Assembly: GCA_963556255.1 (NCBI GenBank)
Contig: OY744608.1
Location: 34,063,798 to 34,127,797, forward strand
Direction of reading: 5' to 3'
Source: Allolobophora icterica
Lineage: Eukaryota > Annelida > Clitellata > Crassiclitellata > Lumbricidae
DNA length: 64,000 bases
Positions within the stretch are counted from its first letter, which is position 1. The number at the start of each line of letters is the position of its first letter. Positions 1-12,100 of this stretch are shown here, piece by piece. Made by a program: the position numbers and the translations under genes. The notes under the pieces are model-generated. The model saw only the letters and a program-made list of their open reading frames with translations, was not told where the DNA came from and ran no database searches.

Positions 1-1275
1 TTGTAAAGATGATACCCTCCTGTATAGTTGGTTTTTTGGTTGGAGCATCATTTTGCATTGGTACTAATTGCCAGGCACTAAAGGCTTGAGGGCTCAGTGT
101 ACACCAGCAGGTGGAGTGTTGCTATTTCATGGAAATCACCCACTCAAGTAGAAACCTGGCTTGATTGGACTTGACTTCAACTTGCCAGCATCAAACCAAG
201 CAGATAATAGATTTTTATAGGGCCTCTTGAAGAGAAACTGCCAGCACAAAACCACAACCTGACATGATTGTTTTTAACCACCGACAGAATGGAGGCAGAG
301 AAAAGCCCAGAAGCTTATGTCATTGTTGTTAGGCAATGGGCAGCAGTTTACCGCCTGTGGCATGAACTGAAGATGCGATTTTATATAATTTAAAATACTT
401 TTAGTGAAATGTATGAGTGATTTTCTTTTTTTCTATTTATAAATGATGCTTTCTCTACTCTACTATTATATATTTTAAATAAAATGTGCAAAATGCCTGA
501 AGATTTTTTAATGCTTTTAATTTTAAAAACATTTTATTCTGTAAACCAGCGAGAGTTGTTTGAATCATTCCTGATATTTTATGAATTGCTTTGAAAAGAA
601 ACTGTAGGAAATCTTTATACACTTAACTAGCGAAGAGGTCATAGATCTCTGTTTGTTGTAATGTGTGAAGTTTATGACTAATTCACACTTAGAATTGATG
701 TAGTCGTCTAAAAATATTTCGTGATGGAAGTAAACAATTTCCTTAAGAGCAAACAGTGTGTGTATGATGATGATCTATCTCCTTATTTATTTTGAATATT
801 TTGTGATTAATTCTGAAGAGAACAGTCTCGCTACCAAGTCACGCACACGTTGCATTCGCACAGTTCTACATCTGCAAGCATTGATGTTTTTATTAGCAAG
901 TTGATACCCGTCTCCATGTGGCCGTTCTGCATCCGTATGTATGGCTCTTCCAAGGATCCGTGCTTTGCCAGCTGAGGCGTGTAAATACAGTAATAAGTCA
1001 ATACCATTCATGCAGAATTCGCTTTCATTGCTTTGGTCTCGTAACGTCATTGGCGGTGCTCGCTTCGAGGCTTCCATATGACGTTGACTCACATGTCAGA
1101 CTCGCATCATCGAGGGCATAAGGGGATGACTGCAAGTAGAAGGAGAAGTTCTAGACGGAATGCTTCTGCTCTCAAATGATGTTTGTAATCGGATTTGACA
1201 GATTGGTTGAACCGTACGGTTGATGATTGCAACAAACGAGAGAATACTGAAGTCGAAGTTTTTTGCATATTGCAG
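1..1275. other. Intron or flanking DNA before first visible dystrophin exon
   Basis: No supported exon. A short reading frame at 290-393 (34 codons, MEAEKSPEAYVIVVRQWAA...) follows a cgacag acceptor-like site and is followed by AATAAA at 478-483, so it might be the end of another gene's last exon or of a cryptic transcript. It matches no family I recognise. Confidence 0.3.
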
Positions 1276-1451
1276 GACCTGGAGGCAGAAATCGAAGCGC
1301 ATCAGAATGCTAATGACATGCCATCCCTTCCACCTGCTGGACCAGTCATCACAGCTGAATCAAAGGCCTCAGAGACAGAACTAGTCCGAAGAAAGCTCGA
1401 CGAGATGAACAGACGCTGGCTTCAGCTGGAACAAAAACCATCTGGAAACAG
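1276..1451 (+). CDS. DMD: Dystrophin exon a: spectrin-repeat helix, first exon visible
   Basis: Starts after tgcag at 1271-1275, preceded by a T-rich tract, and ends before gtaggg. The peptide [14 protein letters not shown] and later [17 protein letters not shown] show the repeat's conserved Leu/Trp pattern. Start phase 0, end phase 2. An alternative acceptor (gacag, exon from 1202) keeps the frame open but has a poorer pyrimidine tract and adds residues that do not look like a spectrin helix. Confidence 0.8.
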
Positions 1452-4400
1452 GTAGGGAAGATTGAAATTTATCCACTTCTGACCTAATAAAAATCTAATT
1501 GAATTTAAATGCTATCTAAGTTTGCTATACAAGAACATAAAGCGGAGATCTGAGAATTTATAAACTGTCTTCTGACTGCCAGTGGTCTATGAAGAGTCTT
1601 GGATGTAATGATGATGTGTGTACTATGGCATTGTCCTGATCGATTTTCTCTTCTGTCTCAGCAATCAGTTACTATGTGTTGTCCAAGTTCAAATACTCTG
1701 AACACTTCGGAGCTGACTGTTACATTTTCTGTAACATGTCGTCACATTACACTGTCTACATTGGTCTTAATTTCGTTCTTAATTATGAAATGTGAATTTT
1801 CAGTGAAGAAATCTCTATGCTTCCAGAAACTACGTCTAAATTGCTACTCTAAGCATGTCTAAGCTGTTACAAGTGCCATGTTGTTTGTTGTATGCCCTCG
1901 GACTATACCACTCTCAACAGTGAGCAACTGCTGCATGTGGTCCGTTGAAGTTCTGTTATATATAGCACAGGTGGAATATGTTGATAAAAAATGTCGATAA
2001 TAAGACTTATTGCTGCTGCACATTACAGGAAATTGTTGTTGTTGTTTGTTGTTGCTTGTTGTTTTTTTCTTCTGAATAATGTAACCGGAAATTGGGCACT
2101 GTAACATTTAGGTTACAGAGCATTTGAAGTAAGTGTGTAGAAGTAGTTTTATAGACATAAAGAGAATTTCTCATAGAATATGACAGTTGTAGGATAAAGG
2201 CCAGAACTTGAACCTTATTTAGCAATCAATGGTTGAATATTGATAATTGGTCATTTCCATGGCATATCATGTAGAATGCGATGTCTGTAAGAGGTTTAAC
2301 TTGGAACGCCTGAGGTAGTACTAGACTGTCAACCCAGAGTTTACACTAACATCTTCTTTAGACAATTTAGGGTCCATGTGTCTCACTCACTGGTGTGTTT
2401 TGATTTGACAGGTTATTTATGCCTAGCCTGTTGGCTGAAACACCTGTATAATTAAAGTTGTTGTTAATGGTATCAAGCCATCCTGATGCAATACACTCAC
2501 TCAGTACATTGATATATGTTCTTCTTGTTTTATTTTCTGAATAATGTGACACAGGTGTGCTCGATCTCTACATCAGTCACCACAGGTTGTTACAGGAAGA
2601 AACTGCTTGATTTCCCTTCTGATGCTTATTCCTGGAAATGACTCAGTGTTTTAAGCACCCATCTGTGGTCTTGCCTCCATAAAAGACAGCTTGCTGCGTA
2701 GCTAGCCCTGATAAACTCAGATGTGGCTGCTACTAGGAGTCTGCATAGCCGGCTCCATTTACCTTCCCATCTCGTCAGGTGTTGATGCCAATATGTTACT
2801 GTTCACATCCACGTATTTATCTCGTCTCTGAAAGCTCTTTTCTCCAGAGTTAGTGTTGTAGGTAGTTAAACGCGAAAAATTCATTGAAAAATGATGACAT
2901 CCGTGCCATAAAAGTACACTGGCAATCTCTTCATTTCCTTCTTCTCATGAAAATTGGTTCTTAAGCTTTTCTCAAATGAGTCCTCAGACTCAAGTTTTCC
3001 AATATTCCTTCCTTTGATGGTCTATCATACTCTAAATCTACTCCGCTGGCTCTTACTCGCTTACTCCAACCAACAAATCTGGCTGAAATTCATAATTTAA
3101 TCATCTCATCTTCTCGTACTGCTCATGTTAAAAGAAGCGCTTTAATGTCATGGGGCCAATTATCACATCCATCACCAACCGCTCAATCGCTGAAGGCTCC
3201 ATCCGTGTCAGCTTTGCACATGCTATAGTTTCCTCTTCTTGAAAAGCCATGTCTGTGTCCTTAGGAGAAAGATATCTTTATAAAAGTTGTTTTCATTCTC
3301 CTGAGGATCTAGCAGACTATTTCCTCATCGCAATGTAATTTCATATCCGAAGTCCTGAAAATGGTAGTTATGATCCACTTCAGTGGTCATGTTTTTGTAA
3401 ACACAAATTGTACCTCCCTTTCCAGTTTCCTATCACAATTCCACTGAAGTTGCAACGCTTACCATTCATAATTAATACAAGCAGCTCTATGGACAAACGT
3501 TCTGCTTGGTCTCTCTGCTGATTATGACATAATCCTATGCTGCTTCAAACAGTTGGTTCACATCTTACCTCTCATTTGGTTCACATCTTACCTCTCATTT
3601 TGTTCACATCTTACCTCTCAGTTGGTTCACATCTTAACTCTCATTTGGTTCACATCTTACCTTTCAGTTGGTTCACATCTTGCCTGCACCTCATACTAAT
3701 CAGTCCGTATCAATCAACTTGCTTTGATGCCAGCTGCCTTGAACGCAGTACTCCACAAGATTCTCTGCAGGCTTGCTCCTATTTACACTATGTCACTCCA
3801 CTCACCGAAAGTTCTTTTGACTATAATTTGTATGCTGGCGATACAGCATCCAGCTATTTCTTTCACTTGAAGGCTCCTCATTTAATTCAGCTCTCCAACC
3901 ACTTACTTCCATCCATTTCCAATGTTGTTCAGTTTGGAAGGCCAGTAATAAGCTTCTCCTACATCCATCTCAGATGGAATTCATTCTGGTAGGCCCAAAT
4001 CAGCAACTGCACATAGTTGATTGGCTGACATATGGTTTGATGGATTGATTGTTAATTGTTCCCATTGTGCACGTGCACACAGTTTAGGCATATATGATCA
4101 GTTGATTCTGCCCTGTATGTGTGTTTGTCTGTGTTTATCAATCCCTCATTCTCTCTGCTGATGACCCTTGTTGTTGCTGATGGATAATTTTGCCTGTGTT
4201 GTCTGACAGAGGTCGTTCGGATGCTAACACTGACCAGTGGAAGCAACTGCTCAAGACGCTCTGTGATTTCAATGACTGGCTGACAAAACTTGAAGCAGAG
4301 ATGCGGGCGCTGCAGCCACCTGGTGGTGACCTCGAATCATTAAAATCACAAGAAGATGACCTACAAGTTAGTATTATGATTGTGACTGTAATTAGGAATT

Positions 4401-6097
4401 TATATAGCACCGCTGAGAGAATACTTTATCACTCTGCTCTAAACTGAATGATGTGATCATGTGAATGATGTGATCATGATCTGAAATTTATCACTAAGCA
4501 AAACAATGCATAGGAAACTGAAAGAGTTGCCCATTATGGGCTTGTGCACACACATGTGGGGCCTAATCAATAGATTCATATCGAAAGTGGACATGACACA
4601 TCTCATTTAGAATTTCTGGGCCACGTTGATATCGTGGAGGGATGACAGGTGGTAGTGTCCCCAGTGTACGGTAACAAGACTCCCTAGTGGCCGTCGTTGG
4701 TGGTAAATAACACATGTCTGGTCATCCCTCAAGCCACCGGGTCCACATGGAACAGGTATTCATCACCTGCTGGTCGGTAGATCGAGGCACCATCAATGTC
4801 TAAAACATTCTGAAACATTCTGAAACGTTCATTGCTCCTCTTCCACTGAAGTGAAAATTACCCGACTGCAGAAGTCATATCCAGATCCATAGATTGAGAA
4901 TCGACTGCACATCAGCAGTGACTGGATGAGACAGGATGGTCTATCTCACATCATCCAGTCATCTAGGTCAAGATGATATGCAAAGCAATAGTGTCAAATG
5001 AAGAATAATTCCGACGTGCAGACTCAGCAAGAGTAAATTCCAATATGTCAGAAATTATCCAGCAAATCCTGCGTTCAGACAAAATCTGCCAAAATGACAG
5101 AGAAGGCGTATCAACAACCAGTGTGGCTGCTGACATGTGCAGAACTCGATAGATTGTGTAGTATATTGGCAGCCATCAGAATAGTTCATTATGGTAAAAC
5201 CTTTCATATGTGATATTTTGTAGTATCGATACTACTATGGTGTCTGTGTATCCAGAAATCATTCCATCAAATAATGACAATCCAAAATTTTTCCAGCGTC
5301 GGATTTCAAACCACCGAGACATACACGGGACCGCTTCCAGGGATAGACAAGCCAAAAGTCGTATTTAGATGTTTTGTTGAAGCTGGAGAGAATGTGTTCG
5401 ATGCAGCTGAAACTGCATTTCTGAAAATGTCCAACTGAGGTCGAGAAACTTTTGCATGTGACCACTTATTGTAACATAGCATGTTAACTTAGTGACAAAG
5501 TTTATATAATACCTGCTCAGGTTCTGTTTCAGTTATATTTTAATGTTTGGTTAACAATCAACTTATAGTTGATCGGTAGTTCTCAATCTCTTCTTCATCT
5601 CCATCACCCTCTGCCATTCTGTTTCATCTTAGAGAGCCTCTGTCACTTGACTTCATTTAATTTTTATCTCAGCACGGCCAGATAACACTAATTCTCCTTA
5701 AGTTTATCTCTGTCTGTCTATTTCCACCATCTTTTGTCTGCAACTGCATCTATCATTCGGCTCCGTAAAGCTGCTTTTCATTGCTGCTCACAATTATGAT
5801 TATGATCATTGATTTGTTTATGATCCATCTATTTAGGTAGTTTTGTATACGTGACAATTAAATATGAAGAACAATGAGAATAAATGAATTATATGTTGTT
5901 TTTTTTGTAGGCCGTCTGCTTTCAATTGGATAAACAGCGCCATCATCTGGAGTTGGCTCTGGAAGAAGCTGATGGTGCATTTCTCAACGAGGAGTCTATT
6001 GATCCTAAATTCATCAATTTGGACAATTTTGATGGTAAGGTATCATGGCAGCATTTTTATTGGTGACACAGTGACAGACAGGCAGACAGACAGACAT

Positions 6098-6128
<31 letters not shown>

Positions 6129-9100
6129 GGTTGTTGTCTGGCAGGCAGCAGAGACGAAACCATAATTTGGAGGATTTGAATCCTCTGGCTTTGCCAAATA
6201 CCTTTACTTATAAGATCAAAAGTCTCAACCTTCAAGCAGCAACTTAAACCTTTCTATTTCCTGATGTGATATTGGTGCAAATTCACAATTAATTTATAAG
6301 AATATAAACGCCATGCACATAAGGTTTGATGGAGTGTGTTGCTCTCCACTTTTGATGTTTATCATTAGCTGTGAGTGGAGATTAAGAGTGACATAGGCAA
6401 ATGGACAAATATAAGCAGACAGACTTCCAGAGACACATCGAAATGACTGAGATATTAATTACTGGCAGTTGATTCACTTGGTGCAATAAATTTTGTTATT
6501 TGTCTGCTGCAGATACTTGGCTCAGTTTATGCATTATCAATTATTAACACTGAGCTGTGAAAATTTTGCCAAATAACCACAGACTTCTCATTAAAAAAAT
6601 TAATTCTGCCTTTACCAAATCAATTTTCAGTCAAAAACCCAAATGAACTCATCAGAAACATTCCAAAACAATGAAAGTCTTTAAGTAAATGCACATATTT
6701 CCTTATGCAAATGACTTGTGCAAAAACATGTAAAATTTCCTATTTACACAGAAGAAAGCTTGTCAAATGTTTTAGTTGGGGTACAACTTCTTTTTTCGCA
6801 ATGAACTGATTACCAGAAGCCCAGATTAGAACAAAGAATTTAACTGGTTGTTGTCCGTATGTTTCAGATTATGATGGCGTTTACGTCAACTCGACGCCTG
6901 AACAAGAGGCCAAATATACAATTGGAAAAATTCGATGTCTTATTGTTCTCCTGCCTCGGAAATGGTCCGAGTTGCAACAGAAAGCCCGGGAAAGCGAAGG
7001 ATTATTGTTTAACATAACGGAGGTTAGCATTGCCAAGAAAGACGGATGGATGGACGGATGCGAAGACAGACAGGAGACAGAAAGATTAGCAGAAACAGAC
7101 TTAAATACATTGGGTTACGTTGCTTAAGGGATGGATGGGCAAACAGATAAAAACAGACACTAGCTGCTGCACATGAAGCCTAAATTAAATGACATCAGTT
7201 CTGCTCAAGGATTGTGCAGACTAGTCATCATCTGCCAGAACATATCAGTTAATTTCTGGAAGGTTCTCCTGCCTTCACTACTTTCATTTGCACCTGTAAC
7301 GATCTCCGCATTTATTTGTGTTTTATGTGAGCTTAATTGTTTAGATTTTATGATGCTAACTGGGATGGACGAACTTTTTGTTTGTTGCTAATTGTTCTTT
7401 AATTGCCAGCATCAATGAATAGACCAGTGTTTATTATGAGGCATCATAAGATTAAGTAGGGTTATGGGGAAGACTGCTTAACATGTCCTGCATCAACATG
7501 GACAGCGTAAACATTTTGAATTAAATATTAATGTCAAGCAGAAGATTTTCCTAAGGCACTATCTATCTAATATGTTAGATGCTCCATTGGAAGGATGACA
7601 TGTATTTAACTCCTGGTCAAACCAGAGTGAACTTATGAAACATTCCTATAGAGTGACTTTGATCTAAATCAGCAATTGTTCATGAAGTTTAAATAGTGCG
7701 TGCAGTTTGCACAAAGTGTAAGAAGTTAGAGTCAACCAGAGCTCAAGCAAAGAATTCCTCATCTGTGCAGGACGAACGCTTAGAAGATTGAGTCATCTGG
7801 ACAAATAAATCCACGAATTCTAGTTTATCTGGCGCTTACCAAGCTATTCTGTGTCTGTGTTCAGTAGAAGATTTTAAAGAAACTGTTTCTATTGACAGAA
7901 AATGCAGGTTTTTCAAGAGTCTCTTGAAGGGTTGTCACAGAACTTAGCCGAGGTTCAAGACTTGGCGTCAAAGTCTCAACTCGATGACATCAAGGCAGAG
8001 CAACTACAGCAGGAGCTCAATCAGAGCAAGGTAAATATACATGTACCTGCACATTTATGTAGCTGCTTTTGTGAAACTCTTGAAGATGCTTGTTGCAAGC
8101 TGTGCAACAAATGCATCATTTGAAGTATGTTAGGCACTTCCTTAGCTGAAAGGTCACCACCACCAGCTTGTCTCTGCATTTGTCATCAGCAGACTGGACT
8201 ACTGTAATTGCCTCCTGTTCAGTGTTCCAAAGACCACCATTGAACTGCCCGGTCCAATGGGTACAAATGCTGCAGCCCAACTGCTTACTAGGGTAGGACT
8301 TCGTGACAGCGTTGCAAGTATAAGACAGAATCACCTACAAAGCTCTGGGTTTGAATGCACTTGGCTGCTGCCTTTTTGCCTGTCTGTATTATCAACACTT
8401 TCGGCCACTGCTGTGGGCTGCTGCTGCTGCTGAAGATGCAGCTTTTGTTATGTGTCTTTGAGATCTTTGATTTCTGACTACAGCCTTGTCGTGCATGAGT
8501 AGAACCAGCAGACTTTCATTTCTGATCAGTAGTTGATGTTGAAGTCAGAGGTCTTGGTTCATGTAGACTTGATGATGAAGAGGAATGACAATATCTTAAT
8601 CATCCATCCTCTGCAGAAGTCATATTTAGCGACTGGTACTCCCTTTGCTGGTTTGTTGATTGCAAGGAGTTCCCTTGTGCTATCAGGTTTGTGCTTGTGG
8701 CTGTAGCCAGACCATACACTTGGCGATCGATGATGTCTTTATCCATAGTCAATAGTTGATGTGACTCAGAAAACCTCTGACTTCTTGGTGCAATGGCTAA
8801 TAATAAACTTTTCACGCACGAATAACAGTCTACCAACATCAGTTTAACATATACTGGTACAACATTTGCATTTGACCATGGTGAGGGCACTTTTCGAAGT
8901 TGTTGCCAGTACAAATAAGGCATACTCCATTCGTCTGAACTGAGTGTACTCGGAGTACGTGTGGAACTCTTCTCTGAATTCTTAGAGGAAAGTTTGGAAT
9001 ACATGCTTGTCTGTTCTACTGATGTGGAATTTCAGTTAACTGATGTGACAAACATTAGAGATGAGCTTCTTGAAAACTTATTAACAAATATTAATCTTAG

Positions 9101-12100
9101 AGACTTAACCATGAAAACTTTAAATATAAAAACTTTAAGGTTAATATTAAAGACAATGGATCTTCAGTTTAACAGCAGAGGCAAAGGTGGATTCAGTTTT
9201 CTTATTTCTTGTAGAAAACATATCTGTTTTATACAGTGATTGAAATATTTGTTTTGGATTGGAAAACTGTTCTTTGGCTTAGCTTCGGAGTAACAACCAT
9301 TAAGATGAATTTATTGAATGACTGTCTGATCATCCGGCGTACTGACCATCTTTCCAGCTGACCCGGAGATTGATTTAAGCCTAGATTCCATTCAGTATAC
9401 AATGAATTTGTTCATAAAGTTACCAGGCCAGAGAAATTGGCTGATTTCTGGATATACGATTCTTTTATTGGCCGGACCGTTATTCCGTCTCTAAATTAAT
9501 GCGTCAATCACGACTGCAGACCTAGATCTGCAGTAACAGCAATTCTGGCCGTAACGAAATTTACGGATTTTATGGATGTGCCCTGCTTGTGCTGATTGTC
9601 CAGGACCGTTCGTTCGTTCGTTGATCGGCTGATGGCGGCGGCGGCGGCAGTCCAGGGCCAGATTGATACTTTAATTTTGTGCGTCGACAATTTGCAGGAA
9701 ATCGATCCGTTGTGTACTACTCGGCCTTCTCATCTGTTTGTTTGCATGCATATCTGCCTGCCTGTAAGTCTGCCTGTCTGTCTACCTGCCTGCTGTATGC
9801 CTGTTTGCTATTTGTCTTCCTATATTCCAGCCTGTTATGTGTCTTTATGCCTGTAAGTCTGGTGGTTTAGCTATAGATCTGTCTACCTATCTGTCTGCCT
9901 GTGTGCCTGTTGGTCACCCTGTTCTGCCTGTCTATCCATCTGCCTGCTGATTGATGTCTTTCTGATTGTCTGTCTTCCTGTGTGCCTGTCCATCTGCTTA
10001 TCTGCCTGTCTGTCTGTCTGTATGTCTGCTTGCCTAGCTTTGCCTTTCTATTTGTAGGTATGTGCTTCAATTACTTTCCATTTCTTGTATATATTTTTAT
10101 CTCCCTCTTTGTGTAATTTGGTGCAAATGTGGTCTTTCTATCTATGCTTTTTGATCTTTGTTTAATTGTCTTCCTATTATGTATCTGTCTTCAAATATGT
10201 ATGTGTGTGTGTCTTTGTCTTCTCTCTGTTGTGTCTGTATGTGAATCCTTTGGCATCTGTCTGTCTCTGTTGTTATATACTTCTGTATGTGTCTTTGTCA
10301 TAGTAATCTCTTCCTGTTTTCCTTTCTCAGGCATTTCATATTGCTTTCTGTCTCTGTTTGTCAGCCTGTCAGTCTCTCTTTCTGATTGTCTATCTATCTG
10401 TGTATATCTTTCTATGTCTCTTCATCTCATACTGTCTGTCTGTCTGTTTCAGTCTGTGTTTGTCTCTCACTGTCCCGTTCTATCAGTCTGTCTTTTTGTT
10501 TGTCGCCCTGTTAGTCTGTCCACTCGCCTTTCTTTTGTCTGTCATTCATTGTCGTTCTATTTCTCATGTAGTCTCTTTCTCTTTCTTGCATTTGTCGCCC
10601 GGCCTTCGCGTGTTTTGTTTGGCATCTGCCAGCAACATCTGCTAATAAAGTAGCTCATTTTCTGCTTCCTTGCGTCCATCAGTCCGCCGCTGTTGGCATT
10701 GGCTGTGCTCTGCCAACCAGATAAGCTGCCTCGCTCCTCGCTCATCTGGGACTCTTGAAGTCCAAGGCTTACAGCATGACTCGTTAAATCATTCAGCATG
10801 ATAACGCAATTCTTCGCTGGCCTACTGAATCATGCATATATTTAATACCCGATATTTTCGTTTGGCCATGAAGATTAGAATAATGCTGTTTTCATGTATA
10901 TGTGTGTATGTCTGTAGATATTATATAAATGCTTATGCGCTTATAGGTTTATCTGTGAATGGCATTTTGGTATCGGAAAGGCATCCAGCCATAATGCCAC
11001 GTTTTCATTTATTTCTCTTTATGGAATTCTCGTCCTAAGTAGACGCATTGAAACCACGTCCCTTTTGTGTTATAAAGCTGGAATCGTCTTTTCTCGGCCA
11101 CCTGTGCATTCAGTTACATTAAACGGATCCGTATAACAGTCTGATGTATAGACAGAACAGTTGTGTAATATCAAAAGCAATGATTGATAATGTACTATCA
11201 GGAATGCAATGAAATCACATTTTAAAACTTTTATTGTTGATCTGTAACGTACTAACCTCAGATCAGTATTATGTTTCATCTTCTCGAATCTTTGTTTTCC
11301 GTTGGAGTAGTAATTGTCTGGATTTTGGAAGAATTTGACTTTACCAGTGCTTCTTGTTTAAAATTTAATTCTGAACCACTCATTTTAAAAAAGCTTTTGT
11401 TTACTGAGGCTGTTAAGAGTCTGGTGTTTTCACAGACAACACCTTTTTTCTAGTCATAGCACCAAATTAACAGGCTTAACTAAGAAAATTACTTCTGAGA
11501 CTTGTAGATGATGAAAAATGTCAAAGACTGACCATGTAGTTACAAGTAACTGAGAGAAAATCACAAGCAGAACCACTGAGGGAGTGACCTGATGGTGTTT
11601 GTGGAGGTCACTTTCACTTTGCTCATGACCTGTATTCATTCAATCTAAACCAAATTCGCTTAGAAGACTAGTTTTAGCTGGTGGAGTTTAGTTGGTTTGG
11701 TATGCAGTGTAATGGTCATACATAGAATGTAGTGCTTACTGGGTACATATCTAGGGAAATGCATGGGAAAGCATTGGATGTGATGGGCAAATAATGCTGC
11801 AGCTTTGAACTTGTAAGGATTGTGGAAGATGGAGACCATCTGAGAGGAATTATTTGGGAGAATGTCCATCCTATATTTCAGTGCCTTTCAGAGTTTAAAT
11901 GGAGGTGCTATGTAAATGATAGATACATGCATATATGATGCAAAAATTGATGGCTACTGTTGATGCTATTGTTAGTCTGTCCAGCATTGGCTGGTTGCTG
12001 TCAAAGCAAGACTGGACAGTTGCAATGAAATGGCCAATGAGTTTCAGTATTCAGGAATCATTCTGTCTCACCGAAATGTCAACAAATTGGAAGTCCTTAA

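Larger units (their letters stand above)
1452..5910. other. Dystrophin introns with LINE remnant and unclassified repeats
   Basis: Apart from exon b (4210-4366), this holds no coding sequence I can support. It contains a 23-bp minisatellite (3553-3683), a decayed reverse-transcriptase fragment (about 3700-3991) and unassigned moderately GC-rich sequence at about 4540-4960. Confidence 0.5.

Noticed and set aside
290..483. Terminal exon of an upstream gene (MEAEKSPEAYVIVV frame plus AATAAA)
   Set aside because: Acceptor and polyadenylation signal are in suitable places, but the 34 codons match nothing I know and AATAAA is frequent in AT-rich DNA.
3553..3683. CRISPR-like regular repeats
   Set aside because: Units are directly adjacent without unique spacers and the DNA is animal; it is a minisatellite.
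9596..9700. Helical reading frame ([20 protein letters not shown]) as the missing dystrophin exon
   Set aside because: It looks coiled-coil-like, but no good donor or correct phase (0 in, 2 out) is present and the frame comes partly from a GGC repeat.
10129..10653. 174-codon frame rich in Cys, Leu, Ser and Val
   Set aside because: Produced by the CTGT-rich simple repeat; overlapping frames look alike.
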